DNA of 64,000 nucleotides from Methyloversatilis sp. (GCA_016791045.1 JAEUNO010000003.1:56172-120171), one strand, 5' to 3'. Positions 22,347-32,223 are shown, counted from the first letter of the stretch. Notes: generated by a model not told the origin, from the sequence alone. Numbers and translations are program-made.

Positions 22347-24827
22347 TCAGGCGGCGCGCAGGCTGGCCAGCGCCGGTGCGCGCAGCGCCGCACGCAGGCC
22401 CAGCATGCCGGCGCCGACCACGGCCAGCGTACTGAACAGCATGCCGCCCAGCGGCTGGGCGATGGACGGCACGTAGGGCAGCTGGAAGGCCTCGCGCGCC
22501 AGCACCATCGTCATCACCACCGCGCCCGCGGCGGCCAGCATGCCGGCCAGTGCACCGAGCAGCGCGAATTCGGTCAGCAGCGATGCCCGAAGCTGACGGT
22601 TGCGCGCGCCCAGCGTGCGCAGCACCGCCAGTTCGAAGCGGCGTTCGTCGTGCGTCGCCTCGATGGCCGCGAACAGCACGACCACGCCGGCCAGCAGCGC
22701 GAAGCCGAACACCACGCTGACGGCCGCCGACAACTGGTCCATCAGCGCGCGGAACTGGCGCACCACGGCATCGACGTCGATCGCCGTCAGGTTCGGGAAG
22801 CGCGCCACCAGCGCGTTGGTGAAGCCGGCCGAGGCCGCCGGCAGGTGGAAGGATGTGATGTAGCTGGCCGGAAAGTCCTCCAGCACGCCGGGTGAGGCGA
22901 CGACGAAGAAATTGACGTTCATCGAGTCCCAGGCCAGCTCGCGCAGGCTGTGTATCGTCGATTCGACGCGCTGACCCGCGATGTCGAAGGCCAGCCGGTC
23001 GCCGACGCGCAACCCCAGTTCCTTCGCCAGTCCGGCTTCGACCGAAAAGCCCGGCTGGTCGGCCCGCCAGGCGCCATCGACGATGCGGTTGCCGACCTGG
23101 AAGCTGTCCGACCAGGACAGGTTGAATTCGCGCTCGACCAGGCGCTGCGCACGCATCGAATCGTAGTTGTCGGGCGACGCCGGCTTGCCGTTGATGGCGG
23201 CCAGCCGGGCGCGCGCCATCGGCAGCAGTTCCGGCGGTGTCAGGCCGGCGCGGGCGAATTCCTCCCGCACCGCGGCCAGCTGATCGGTCTGGATGTTCAG
23301 GATGAAGCGGTTCGGCGCATCGGCCGGCAGCCGGTTGTGCCACGCATCGAGCAGGTCGCCGCGCACGATCACCAGCAGCAGGACGGCCGTCAGACCCAGC
23401 CCGAGCGCGGCGATCTGCATGACCGACGCAGCGCGGCGCCGGGTCAGGCTGGCCAGGCCGTAGCGCCAGCCGCCGGCCGTGCCGCCTCGCAGCCGCGCCA
23501 CGGCGGCCAGCGCGAGCCAGGCCACGGCGGCATAGACCCCGCAGGCGATGACGAACCCGCCGACCACCACCAGACCCAGCGTCACATCACCCGCCATCAG
23601 CACGATCAACGCCGACAGGCAGGCCAGACCGAAGCCATACGCGCCCCACGAAATGCGGTCGGTTTCGTCCCACTCGCGACGCAGCACGCGCAGCGTCGAC
23701 ACCCGGCGCAGGCGCAGCAGCTGCGGCCAGACGAAGCCCAGCATCAGCGTCATGCCGACTGCGAAGCCATACACCAGCGGCAGCGCTCCCGGCTGCGGCA
23801 GCTTCGTGACAAACAGTCCGGCCAGCAGCGCCTCGACGCCGAACTGGGTCACGTAACCGACCGCGCACCCGGCGGCACAGGCCACGATGCCGACCAGCGC
23901 GAATTCGATCAGGAACAGCCGCGTCAGCCGCGCCTGCGTGGCGCCCAGGCAGCGCATCACGGCACAGCCATCCAGATGCCGCTGCATGTATCGGCGTGCC
24001 GACAGGCCGACCGCCACCGCGGCGAACACCACCGCCAGCATGGCGGCCAGACGCAGGAATTTCTGCGCCCGGTCGAGCGCCCCGCGCACCTCGGGCTGCG
24101 CCTCATCGACCGTTTCGATCTTCTCGCCCGCCGTAAGCTTGGGCTTGAGCCAGGACGCATAGCTGCGCACGGCGGCATCTTCGCCCGCCAGATGCAGCCG
24201 GTAACTGATGCGGCTGCCCGGCTGGATCAACCCGCTCGCCGGCAGGTCGGCGGCGTTGAGCATGAGCCGCGGCACGATGGCGAAGAAACTCGCCCCCCGG
24301 TCGGACTCGAACGTGAGCACCGCCGCCACCTGCAGCGTGAGCTGGCCCAGTGTCAGGGTGTCGCCGGTGCGCACGCCCAGCGCGCTGGTTGCGCGTTCGT
24401 CCAGCCACACGGTGCCCGGCGTGGGCAGCGAACGGGTTTCCGCATCGGGCGCATTGAGCGCCGGCGCAGTGCGCAGCTTGCCGCGCAGCGGATAGCCGTC
24501 GGACACCACCTTGACGCCGACCAGCTGGGCGCCATCGGCGCTCGACGCCATGCTGGTGAAGCTCCAGGTATTGACGGCGCGCAGACCGCGCGAGCGCGCC
24601 TCGTCGGCATAGGCGTCCGGCAACGGGTCGCGCGAGGCGACCAGCAGATCGCCGCCGAGCAGCTGGTTGGCCTCGCTGACCACCGAACGCGACACGCGAT
24701 CGGTGAAGAAGGACACCGAGGTCAGTGCGGCCACCGCGAGCAGCAGCGCCACCAGCAGGATGCGCAGCTCGCCGGCACGGAAATCACGCAGCGCCATGCG
24801 CGCGGCAAACATCAGGTCAGCTTTCAT
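22347..24827 (-). CDS. FtsX-family ABC transporter permease (YbbP type)
   Basis: An 826-aa inner-membrane protein with one N-terminal helix, a large periplasmic domain, a bundle of helices in the middle (two FtsX cores) and a further FtsX core at the C-terminus, the architecture of YbbP/LolC-like permeases. RDFRAGELRILLVALLLAVAALTSVSFF starts the protein. YbbP partners (an ATPase and often a thioesterase) normally lie next to it; none is visible here. The substrate is unknown, with lipoprotein or envelope lipid export only an analogy. Confidence 0.85.
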   Translation of the reverse strand: MKADLMFAARMALRDFRAGELRILLVALLLAVAALTSVSFFTDRVSRSVVSEANQLLGGDLLVASRDPLPDAYADEARSRGLRAVNTWSFTSMASSADGAQLVGVKVVSDGYPLRGKLRTAPALNAPDAETRSLPTPGTVWLDERATSALGVRTGDTLTLGQLTLQVAAVLTFESDRGASFFAIVPRLMLNAADLPASGLIQPGSRISYRLHLAGEDAAVRSYASWLKPKLTAGEKIETVDEAQPEVRGALDRAQKFLRLAAMLAVVFAAVAVGLSARRYMQRHLDGCAVMRCLGATQARLTRLFLIEFALVGIVACAAGCAVGYVTQFGVEALLAGLFVTKLPQPGALPLVYGFAVGMTLMLGFVWPQLLRLRRVSTLRVLRREWDETDRISWGAYGFGLACLSALIVLMAGDVTLGLVVVGGFVIACGVYAAVAWLALAAVARLRGGTAGGWRYGLASLTRRRAASVMQIAALGLGLTAVLLLVIVRGDLLDAWHNRLPADAPNRFILNIQTDQLAAVREEFARAGLTPPELLPMARARLAAINGKPASPDNYDSMRAQRLVEREFNLSWSDSFQVGNRIVDGAWRADQPGFSVEAGLAKELGLRVGDRLAFDIAGQRVESTIHSLRELAWDSMNVNFFVVASPGVLEDFPASYITSFHLPAASAGFTNALVARFPNLTAIDVDAVVRQFRALMDQLSAAVSVVFGFALLAGVVVLFAAIEATHDERRFELAVLRTLGARNRQLRASLLTEFALLGALAGMLAAAGAVVMTMVLAREAFQLPYVPSIAQPLGGMLFSTLAVVGAGMLGLRAALRAPALASLRAA

Positions 24828-24911
24828 CGGGTGCTTTCTGCTTTCAATTTTCCGTGCGGGTTCTTGTCATGCACAATGCGCGCCTTTCGTGTCCGGCCAG
24901 TGAGACCTTCG

Positions 24912-25637
24912 ATGTCCGCAAACGATCTCGACAATTTCGTGACCGCAGTCGTTGCCGGCGCGCTGATTCCCGACCCGGGCACGATGTTCAACCCGTGGGG
25001 CGACCACGACCCGGTACATGACGGCTCGCCGGACGCCCCGCAGATCCGCGCCGATCACCTTCATCGCTACCTGGCCGCCCGGCTGGGCCGCGCCCGCGTG
25101 CTGCTGATCGCCGAGGCACCCAGTTACAGCGGCGCCAAATTCTCCGGCATGGCGATGACCAGCGAACGCGACGTGCTGGCGCGCGGTGCCGACGGACATG
25201 GCGACGACCGCTTTGATGACTATTTCGACGGGGGTTTCCGGCGCACCAGCCGCGCGCTGCCCCAGCTGAAAAACCGCGACGGCATGCTGGAACGCACCGC
25301 CAGCATCGTGTGGGGCGCGATGCGCGACCAGCGCTGGCCCGCGCGCGACTTCGTGCTGTGGAATGCCGTCGCCTATCATCCTCACCTGCCGGACCAGCCG
25401 CTGACCAATCGCGCCCCCAGCGTGACCGAGCGGCGCGCGCTGAGGCCGTTGCTGGAACAGTTCCTCGCGCTCTTTCCGGGGGTGCCGCGACTGGCGATCG
25501 GCCGCATCTGCCAGGCCAGCCTGGCCGACATGGGCATCGACGCGCTGCCTGCGCGCCACCCCAGTTACGGCGGTGCGCCCGAATTCCGCGCGGCGGTCAG
25601 CGCGCTGCGCGAACGGCTCACTGACGGGCAAGTTTGA
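24912..25637 (+). CDS. uracil-DNA glycosylase superfamily protein
   Basis: 241 aa. LLIAEAPSYSGAKFSGMAM (about 64-82) corresponds to the first UDG motif (GE.PG...G.PF) and ARHPSYGG near residue 220 to the HPS motif. NPWGDHDP near residue 27 and NAVAYHPHLPDQPLTNR near 160 complete the substrate-binding face. The first motif differs enough from families 4 and 5 that base specificity is uncertain. The ATG at 24912 lies 84 bp from the divergent permease. The last 20 bp overlap the convergent queF tail. Confidence 0.72.
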   Translation: MSANDLDNFVTAVVAGALIPDPGTMFNPWGDHDPVHDGSPDAPQIRADHLHRYLAARLGRARVLLIAEAPSYSGAKFSGMAMTSERDVLARGADGHGDDRFDDYFDGGFRRTSRALPQLKNRDGMLERTASIVWGAMRDQRWPARDFVLWNAVAYHPHLPDQPLTNRAPSVTERRALRPLLEQFLALFPGVPRLAIGRICQASLADMGIDALPARHPSYGGAPEFRAAVSALRERLTDGQV

Positions 25638-26466
25638 CGAAGCGCGCGTCCGGCTGTTCGAAATTGCTGCGCCAGGGATTGATGTCCAGCCCGCCACGCC
25701 GCGTGTAGAAGGCGTTGACCGTCAGACGCTCGGGCCGGCAGCGCTGCAGCAGATCCATATAGATGCGCTCGACGCAGTGTTCGTGGAAATCGGCGTGGTT
25801 GCGGAAGGACACGACGTAGCGCAGCAGACCTTCGCGATCGATGCGCGGACCGCGATAGCGCACCACGAGGGTCGCCCAATCCGGCTGCAGCGTGACCGGG
25901 CAGTTGGTTTTCAGCAGGTCGGAGCGCAGGCATTCCTCGACCGGATCACCGCCCGCGGACAGCAATGAGGCGTCCGGCTGGTAGCAGTCGAAACTCAGCT
26001 CAGGCGCATCGATCGAGTCGCCCGGCAGTGCGCCGCCCTGCTCCCCGACCCGCGCCGGCAAGGCGTCGAGCGCATACAGCTCGACCATCACGCCCGCCTG
26101 GCAGGCGGCCGACAGATCGGTCTCGATCAGCGCCCGCACCGCTTCGCGCGACACCATGCGCTCGTTGTTGTAGCTGTTCAGGTAGAGCTTCAGCGATTTG
26201 GATTCGACCATGCACAGGCTGTCGGCCGGAATGTCGAAGCGTCCGATCGCCACCTGCGGTTTGCCGTGCGGGTCCAGCCAGGATATTTCCCACGCGTGCC
26301 AGCGATCGATGCCCGAAAACGGCAGCGGGTGGCCCTGCACCAGACCGAGCGACTGGCGCGATGCGATGCGCTGCATCGGAAACAGCAGGCCGGCGTCGTA
26401 GCGATCCGGGTAATCGGAGCTGCGCCCGAGCGGCGAATGCGATGGCAACTGGCGTTCGTCGTCCAT
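25618..26466 (-). CDS. queF: NADPH-dependent 7-cyano-7-deazaguanine reductase
   Basis: Reduces preQ0 to preQ1 in queuosine biosynthesis. The protein is 282 aa, the length of the two-fold type QueF. ESKSLKLYLNSYNNER is the NADPH-binding QueF motif and LLKTNCPVT holds the nucleophilic cysteine. FHEHCVERIY provides the catalytic His/Glu region. The ATG overlaps the ankyrin gene's TGA by one base. It is the last gene of the mltG unit and overlaps the UDG-like gene tail to tail. Confidence 0.95.
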   Translation of the reverse strand: MDDERQLPSHSPLGRSSDYPDRYDAGLLFPMQRIASRQSLGLVQGHPLPFSGIDRWHAWEISWLDPHGKPQVAIGRFDIPADSLCMVESKSLKLYLNSYNNERMVSREAVRALIETDLSAACQAGVMVELYALDALPARVGEQGGALPGDSIDAPELSFDCYQPDASLLSAGGDPVEECLRSDLLKTNCPVTLQPDWATLVVRYRGPRIDREGLLRYVVSFRNHADFHEHCVERIYMDLLQRCRPERLTVNAFYTRRGGLDINPWRSNFEQPDARFVKLARQ

Positions 26467-27101
26467 CACGGCCCCATCGACTTGCGGATCAGCGCCGCCG
26501 CATCGGTATTGCCGACCTTCAGCGCCCAGTCGACCGCCGTTTCGCCGTCGCGCCCGCGCACCCGGGCGTCGGCACGCGCCGCCAGCAGGACGCGCACGGT
26601 GTCGATGTTGTTGCTGCGCGCGGCCAGCATCAATGCGGTCGCGCCATTCGGCGCCAGTGCATCGACCGGTGCGCCACGCGCGATCAGCGCCTTGAGCGGT
26701 GCGCTGTGACCCTGCATGGCGGCGTAATGCAGCGCCGACCAGCCCTGCGTATTGACCGGGTCGGCGCCCTTCGCCAGCAGCAGATCGACCACTTCGGCAT
26801 GGCCGTTGTACGCCGCCACCGCGAGTGCGGTTTCGCCGACCGCATTGACGGCTTCGAGTCTGGCGCGGCGGTCGAGCAGTGCCTTGACCAGATCGAGGTG
26901 ACCGGCACGCGAAGCGATGATGAGCAGCGTTTCACCGCGCGGATCGACCGAATTGACGTCCAGCCCGCGATCGACGAACGCGGCCACGGTGCGTGCGTCG
27001 CCCAGATTGGCGGCATTGATCAGGTCGTCGTAGGCGGCGCCCAGCACGCCGCTGGTCGCCGCGAGGCAGGTGCTCAGCACCACGATGCGCAGTGTCTTCA
27101 T
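26466..27101 (-). CDS. exported ankyrin-repeat protein
   Basis: 211 aa. A signal peptide (residues 1-22, ending GVLGA) is followed by about six ankyrin repeats, e.g. GETLLIIASRAGHLDLVKALLD and GETALAVAAYNGHAEVVDLLLAKG. The role is probably protein binding in the periplasm; no partner can be named. The start codon overlaps the tatD stop (ATGA), so the gene is translationally coupled to tatD. Confidence 0.85.
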   Translation of the reverse strand: MKTLRIVVLSTCLAATSGVLGAAYDDLINAANLGDARTVAAFVDRGLDVNSVDPRGETLLIIASRAGHLDLVKALLDRRARLEAVNAVGETALAVAAYNGHAEVVDLLLAKGADPVNTQGWSALHYAAMQGHSAPLKALIARGAPVDALAPNGATALMLAARSNNIDTVRVLLAARADARVRGRDGETAVDWALKVGNTDAAALIRKSMGP

Positions 27102-27895
27102 GCCGCCACTCCGAGGCGACCGGCCAGCCGCGCGGCGTCGCTGAACACGCGGAAGAAGTTGTCGCTGGTGACGCGGGCGACGTCGTCGAGCGACATGTCG
27201 CGCACGCGCGCCAGTTCGGCCGCCACATGCGGCACGAAGGACGGCTCGTTCATCTTGCCGCGGTAGGGCACCGGCGCGAGGTAGGGCGAATCGGTCTCGA
27301 TCAGCATGGCGCGCGCCGGAATGGCTCTGGCCACATCGCGCAGCGACTGCGCGTTCTTGAACGTGACGATGCCGGAAAAGGAAATGCAGAAACCCATGTC
27401 GATCGCCGCTTCGGCCACCGCCAGCGATTCGGTGAAACAGTGCATGACGCCACCGACCTCATGCGCCTTCTCCTCGCGCATGATGGCCAGCGTGTCTTCA
27501 GCCGCCGATCGGGTGTGGATGATCAACGGCTTGCCGCACTCGCGCGCGGCCCGGATGTGGGTGCGGAAGCGCGCGCGCTGCCACTCGAGGTCACCGGTCA
27601 GGCGGAAGTAATCCAGCCCGGTTTCGCCGATCGCCACGACGCGCGGGTGGTCGGACAGCTTCACCAGCTGCGCGACATCCGGCTCGGTCACGTCTTCATA
27701 GTCCGGATGCACGCCCAGCGAGGCGAACACATTGTCGTGCCGGCCCGCCATCGCAGTGACGCGCGGCCACTGTTCGATGTTGACCGATACGCACAGCGCA
27801 TGACTGACCTGCTGCGCACGCATGTTGGCGATCAGTTCGTCCTCGCGGACGGCCAGGTCGGGAAAGTCGATGTGGCAATGGGAATCGATGAACAT
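27098..27895 (-). CDS. tatD: TatD-family metal-dependent deoxyribonuclease
   Basis: 265 aa, an amidohydrolase-fold nuclease. The metal-binding FIDSHCHID motif is at the N-terminus, followed by GETGLDYF, the IHTRSAAEDT region with a metal His, and MHCFTE. The ETDSPYLAPVPYRGKMNEP motif ends the catalytic core. The start at 27895 was preferred over upstream alternatives because the HCHID strand is normally within the first ten residues. It overlaps the ankyrin gene start by 4 bp. Confidence 0.92.
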   Translation of the reverse strand: MFIDSHCHIDFPDLAVREDELIANMRAQQVSHALCVSVNIEQWPRVTAMAGRHDNVFASLGVHPDYEDVTEPDVAQLVKLSDHPRVVAIGETGLDYFRLTGDLEWQRARFRTHIRAARECGKPLIIHTRSAAEDTLAIMREEKAHEVGGVMHCFTESLAVAEAAIDMGFCISFSGIVTFKNAQSLRDVARAIPARAMLIETDSPYLAPVPYRGKMNEPSFVPHVAAELARVRDMSLDDVARVTSDNFFRVFSDAARLAGRLGVAA

Positions 27896-27954
27896 TGAAG
27901 AACCGGAAAAAACGTATTCGTTGGAGTCGCCCCGATCACGCGCGGGCGGCCCGG

Positions 27955-28320
27955 TCAAAGCGTATGCGTCTGCCGCGTGGACGCCAGATGACTGCCGATG
28001 ACGGATTCGATCTTGGCGCGGGCCGCCTTGCTGCTGTCGTCTTCACCGAAGCGCAGGCCGATGCCCTGCTGCTTGCCGCCCTGCGCGTCCGGCGGTGTCA
28101 CCCACGCAACGGTGCCCTGGATCGGCAGCTTGGCCGGATCGTCCATCAGCTGGAGCAGCAGGAATACCTCGTCGCCGATCTTGTAGACGCGGTTGGTCGG
28201 CAGGAATATCCCGCCGCCCTTCAGGAAGGGCATGTAGGCGGCGTACAGCACCGATTTCGAGCTGACGGCGAGTGACAGTACGCTGCGGCGGTTGCCCGAC
28301 GTGACCTGCGGTTCGCTCAT
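27955..28320 (-). CDS. pilZ: PilZ-domain protein of the type IV pilus/DNA polymerase locus
   Basis: 121 aa. VLYAAYMPFLKGGGIFLPTNRVYKIGDEVFLLL matches the single-domain PilZ proteins required for type IV pilus biogenesis in gamma- and betaproteobacteria, which sit between holB and tatD in many genomes, as here. As in those proteins, the RxxxR and DxSxxG c-di-GMP motifs are not evident, so nucleotide binding is doubtful. The start at 28320 matches the family length; an ATG at 28347 is an alternative. Confidence 0.88.
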   Translation of the reverse strand: MSEPQVTSGNRRSVLSLAVSSKSVLYAAYMPFLKGGGIFLPTNRVYKIGDEVFLLLQLMDDPAKLPIQGTVAWVTPPDAQGGKQQGIGLRFGEDDSSKAARAKIESVIGSHLASTRQTHTL

Positions 28321-28366
28321 TCCTGTTGTCCCGGGGTCTGCTGACATCAAGTACATCAAGTTTCGC

Positions 28367-29419
28367 TCAGCGTGCCGCCCGGAACAGCCTGGCGTAACGC
28401 AGCAGCATGTCTTCCACGAAAAGGCGGGCATTCAGCGGGTGATGCGCCAGCGCCCGGACTTTCAGCAATTCATTGTACCCACGCAGCACGGTCGCGACAT
28501 CGCTGCGTTGTGCAAGCGCTTGCAACGCCGCCTGACGCGCCACGAAGACGCGCGGCGCACCGGCCGTCGACTGCATGACCAGGTCGGCCATCCAGCGCTG
28601 CAGCCAGGTCACCAGCGTCGGCAGGTCGGTCAGCCCGGGCTCGCCCTTCTTGCGGCCCTGCAGCCAGCCGGCCCAGCGCGCCGCCACGTCCAGCGGAGCG
28701 TCGATGGCGAGCCTCGATACATCATCGACAAACTGGCCTTGAATTTGAGCGTCTTTTGACGCGGCGAGATCGCGCGCATGCAGTGGCGCGCCGGCGCACA
28801 GCGCCAGCGCGTCGGCCGCCTGCGCGATGCCCTGAGCCTTGAGCCAGGCCATCGACTGATCGATCGGCGGCAGGTGAAAGGGCAGCAGACGGGTCCGGCT
28901 GCGTATCGTCGGCAACAGATTTCTCGGCCGGTCTGAAATCAATAAAAACAATGTATTAACTGGCGGTTCTTCAAGTACCTTGAGAAGAGAATTGGCGGAT
29001 TCTGACAGCATGGCTTCGGCCGGATACAGCAGCACCACGCGGTAGCCGCCCTGGTGCGATCCCACGCCGAGCCGTTCGATGACGGCGCGCACCTGCGCGA
29101 TGCGGATCAGTTTCGACTTCGCCTTGCCGCCTTCGCCGTCCTCTGCGTCATCGCCCTCGCCGGCTTCGTCGTCGAGCGCTTCCGGGCGCACCGTCAGCAG
29201 ATCCGGGTGATTGTCGGTCGTGATCAGCACGCAGGACGCACACGCACCGCAGGCCGCTTCAGCGCCTCGGGCGCGCTCGCACAACATGCGCGCCGCCAGC
29301 GCCTCGGCGAATTCGCGCTTGCCGACACCGGAAGGGCCGGCCAGCAACAGCGCGTGCGGCATCCTGTCCGCGCCAGCCAGTACCTGATTCCACTGTGGCT
29401 TCAACCAATCATGAATCAT
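28367..29419 (-). CDS. holB: DNA polymerase III subunit delta'
   Basis: 350 aa, part of the clamp loader. It has the P-loop-like GPSGVGKRE near residue 30, the zinc module CGACASC in the expected place, and the SANSLLKVLEEPPVNTLFLL and RSRTRLL motifs. An acidic insertion (about 90-105, DDEAGEGDDAEDGEGG) interrupts the ATPase domain. The ATG directly follows the tmk stop TAA, implying coupling. Confidence 0.94.
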   Translation of the reverse strand: MIHDWLKPQWNQVLAGADRMPHALLLAGPSGVGKREFAEALAARMLCERARGAEAACGACASCVLITTDNHPDLLTVRPEALDDEAGEGDDAEDGEGGKAKSKLIRIAQVRAVIERLGVGSHQGGYRVVLLYPAEAMLSESANSLLKVLEEPPVNTLFLLISDRPRNLLPTIRSRTRLLPFHLPPIDQSMAWLKAQGIAQAADALALCAGAPLHARDLAASKDAQIQGQFVDDVSRLAIDAPLDVAARWAGWLQGRKKGEPGLTDLPTLVTWLQRWMADLVMQSTAGAPRVFVARQAALQALAQRSDVATVLRGYNELLKVRALAHHPLNARLFVEDMLLRYARLFRAAR

Positions 29420-30079
29420 TTAATTACAGTACTTTGAAAGTATTTCTTCAAGTTGAATCGAGACCAGATCCGGGCTCGCGGAGGCATCGATGACGCGAAT
29501 GCGTACGGCCTCGGCGGTGGCGCGTTCGAGATAGGCAGCCCGTACGCGGTTGAAGAAGTCGGCCTGTTCGCGCTCGAATCGATCCGGGTCGCCGCCACTC
29601 GCCGCCAGACGCTGCGCCGCGACTTCGCACGGCAGATCGAACAGCAGCGTCAGGCCTGGCTGCAGGCCGCGCTGGACCCACTGCTCCAGCACGCCGAGCC
29701 GTGCCGCATCGATGCCCCGACCGCCGCCCTGATAGGCGAAGCTGGCGTCGGTGTAACGGTCGCACAGCACCCACTCGCCACGCGCCAGCGCGGGCTCGAT
29801 CACCTGTGCCAGGTGTTCGCGACGGGCGGCGAACATCAGCAGGGCCTCGGTATCGGGATGCATGGCTTCGTGCAGCAGCAATGCGCGCAGCGATTCGCCC
29901 AGCGGTGTGCCGCCCGGCTCGCGGGTCAGCAGCACGGACTCGCCGCGCATGCGCAGCCAGTCCGCCGCATGCGCGATCTGGGTGCTCTTGCCGGCGCCAT
30001 CCATGCCTTCGAAAGTGATGAAGCGGTATGTCTGCATCGGTATGGCGGCCTCGCCTGCGGGCATCCTGGTTGTGTTCAT
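29420..30079 (-). CDS. tmk: thymidylate kinase
   Basis: Phosphorylates dTMP to dTDP. The P-loop GMDGAGKST, the [11 protein letters not shown] motif and the [16 protein letters not shown] dTMP-binding region are all present. The start at 30079 overlaps the mltG stop (ATGA), giving 219 aa with a 14-residue N-terminal extension; a methionine 14 codons later would match shorter homologues. The coupling favours the longer form. Confidence 0.95.
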   Translation of the reverse strand: MNTTRMPAGEAAIPMQTYRFITFEGMDGAGKSTQIAHAADWLRMRGESVLLTREPGGTPLGESLRALLLHEAMHPDTEALLMFAARREHLAQVIEPALARGEWVLCDRYTDASFAYQGGGRGIDAARLGVLEQWVQRGLQPGLTLLFDLPCEVAAQRLAASGGDPDRFEREQADFFNRVRAAYLERATAEAVRIRVIDASASPDLVSIQLEEILSKYCN

Positions 30080-31089
30080 TTGCGTTCGCTTCTCGCTGGA
30101 CGACGCTGATAGCGCTCGACGGCTCGATTGTGTTCGGCCAGCGTGCGCGAAAACTCGCTGCTGCCGTCGCCGCGTGCGACGAAGTAATAGTAGGGGCTGG
30201 GCGCCGGATTGAGGGCAGCATCGATCGCCGCCCGGCCGGGCAGTGCGATCGGCGTTGGCGGCAAGCCGCCCCGGGTATAGGTGTTGTACGGCGTGTCTGC
30301 ACGCAGATGGGCGCGTGTGAGATTGCCGTCGAAGCGCTCGCCCAGGCCATAGATCACGGTCGGATCGGTCTGCAGCGGCATGCCGACGCGCAGGCGATTG
30401 ACGAACACCGAGGCGATCATCGGCCGGTCGGTGGCGGTACCGGTTTCCTTTTCAATGATGGACGCCATGATCAGCGCGTCCTGCGGCGAGCGATAAGGCA
30501 GATCGGCCGGACGGTTCTGCCACGCCTGCGCAAGCTGGGCCTGCATCGCGTGATGCGCACGTCTGAGCACCGAAAGATCGCTGTCGCCCCTGGCGAACAG
30601 ATAGGTGTCGGGGAAAAACCAGCCTTCGGCGAAGGGCGCATCGCTGCCGATGCGGGCGAGCAGCTGCGCGTCATCCAGCGCCGCCGCCTCCTGCAGCAGA
30701 TCCGGGTGCGCCGCCAGCGCCGCGCGTGCCTGGCGCCAGGTCCAGCCTTCGATCAGCCGCACCTCGCGCAGCGTCACGTCGCCGCGCGTCATCATTTCGA
30801 GCAGTTCGACCGGCGTCAGTCCGCTGCGGAAGGCATAGCTGCCGGCCTGCAGTTTCGTGCCGTCCACGGCCACCCGCCCGATCAGCGCCATCAGTACCGG
30901 CTCGACCGGCACACCGGCTGCGGCAATCTGACGCGTCGCCTGACGCAGGGCCGTTCCGGGGCGCAGCGTGAATTCGACCGCCTCGCCGTCCCAGACCAGC
31001 GGACGCTGGGCATACCAGGCCAGTGCAGCGACGGCAGCAAGCGCTGCCACCAGCGCAAGCAGGGCGAGACGGACGAGAACACGGATCAT
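30076..31089 (-). CDS. mltG: endolytic transglycosylase MltG
   Basis: An inner-membrane lytic transglycosylase that terminates nascent peptidoglycan chains. 337 aa with an N-terminal membrane anchor (about 4-26). The catalytic glutamate lies in SIIEKET, followed by [18 protein letters not shown] and [10 protein letters not shown], all YceG-family motifs. First gene of the tmk-holB-pilZ-tatD-ank-queF unit, with ygfZ divergent 111 bp away. Confidence 0.94.
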   Translation of the reverse strand: MIRVLVRLALLALVAALAAVAALAWYAQRPLVWDGEAVEFTLRPGTALRQATRQIAAAGVPVEPVLMALIGRVAVDGTKLQAGSYAFRSGLTPVELLEMMTRGDVTLREVRLIEGWTWRQARAALAAHPDLLQEAAALDDAQLLARIGSDAPFAEGWFFPDTYLFARGDSDLSVLRRAHHAMQAQLAQAWQNRPADLPYRSPQDALIMASIIEKETGTATDRPMIASVFVNRLRVGMPLQTDPTVIYGLGERFDGNLTRAHLRADTPYNTYTRGGLPPTPIALPGRAAIDAALNPAPSPYYYFVARGDGSSEFSRTLAEHNRAVERYQRRPARSERK

Positions 31090-31200
31090 GCGGAAAAGGC
31101 GTTTGGCGGGCGGCGCAGCACGCCGGGTCGCATATGTTAACCTCTCCGACGTGGTCGCCGACCTTCAGCATCAACCGCCTGACTTCCGTTTCCGCCTACC

Positions 31201-32223
31201 ATGACCTTCACCGATCTTCTCCCGGCCGGCACAGTGGCCAGCGATGGCCAGTTTCCGGCCATGCAGGATGCCGCAGCCGAAATGCGCGCGGCGCACGACG
31301 CCACCGTGCTTGTTCCGCTGAGCCACCTGTCGCGCCTGCACGCCGACGGCGAGGACGCCGCGGCCTTCCTGCACAACCTGCTGACGCAGGACGTCAAGGG
31401 CCTGCCGGCCGACACCGTACGGCTCGCCGGCTTCTGCAGCGCAAAGGGACGTCTGCTGGCCGCATTCACGATCTGGCGAGAAGGCAGCGCCGTGGTCGTG
31501 CAGTTGCCGACCGCGCTGGCCGAACCGATGCGCAGGAAGTTGTCGATGTATGTGCTGCGCTCGAAGGTGACGCTTTCGGACAGCAGCGCCGCGCGCCCGG
31601 CACTCGGACTGGCCGGCGGCAACGCCGTCGCCGCCCTGGGTGCCGCCGGCCTGCCGGTGCCTGCGGATGTCATGACCGCGGCGCACGCCGACGACGTGAC
31701 GGTACTCAGGCTGGCCGGGGACAGATTCGAAATCGTGCTGCCGGCGGAACGCCTCGCATCGGTGTGGAGCGCGCTTTCGGCGCACGCAACGCCCGCCGGC
31801 ACCCCGGTCTGGCGGCGTTTCGACATCCGCGACGGTCTGGTCAGTGTCTGGCCGGAAACGCAGGAGTCCTTCGTGCCGCAGATGGTGAATTTCGAACTGA
31901 CCGGCGGCGTCAATTTCAAGAAGGGCTGCTACCCGGGGCAGGAAATCGTCGCCCGCACCCAGTATCTGGGCAAGCTCAAGCGACGCATGTACCGCGCGCA
32001 GGCCGACTGCCCGCCCCCGCCGGCCGGCACACCGGTGTATGGCGTCGACACGAACGATCAGGCCTGCGGCGAAGTGGTCGATGCGGTCGCCCATCCTGAC
32101 GGCGGCTGCGAACTGCTGGCGGTGATCCAGATGTCGAGCACCACCGCTGGCGCGGTGAAGCTGGCCAGCCCGGGTGGCGCCGCGCTGACGCTGCTGCCGC
32201 TGCCCTACACGCTGGGCGAATGA
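31201..32223 (+). CDS. ygfZ: folate-binding Fe-S cluster repair protein YgfZ
   Basis: 340 aa, a folate-dependent protein that helps maintain Fe-S enzymes such as MiaB. The diagnostic KGCYPGQE motif with its reactive cysteine is present near residue 242, after the GVNFK strand, and FLHNLLTQDV lies in the N-terminal domain. The start is divergent from mltG. The stop overlaps the DUF4936 start by 4 bp. Confidence 0.93.
   Translation: MTFTDLLPAGTVASDGQFPAMQDAAAEMRAAHDATVLVPLSHLSRLHADGEDAAAFLHNLLTQDVKGLPADTVRLAGFCSAKGRLLAAFTIWREGSAVVVQLPTALAEPMRRKLSMYVLRSKVTLSDSSAARPALGLAGGNAVAALGAAGLPVPADVMTAAHADDVTVLRLAGDRFEIVLPAERLASVWSALSAHATPAGTPVWRRFDIRDGLVSVWPETQESFVPQMVNFELTGGVNFKKGCYPGQEIVARTQYLGKLKRRMYRAQADCPPPPAGTPVYGVDTNDQACGEVVDAVAHPDGGCELLAVIQMSSTTAGAVKLASPGGAALTLLPLPYTLGE

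Noticed and set aside
22950-24911. Open frame joining the antisense of the permease to the UDG-like gene as one 895-residue protein
   Set aside because: The upstream 650 residues are an antisense reading of the permease, and the UDG homology starts at the ATG at 24912.
27955-28431. Longer PilZ start with a Cys-rich N-terminus
   Set aside because: The extra residues overlap the holB end and have no counterpart in the family; the start at 28320 gives the usual length.
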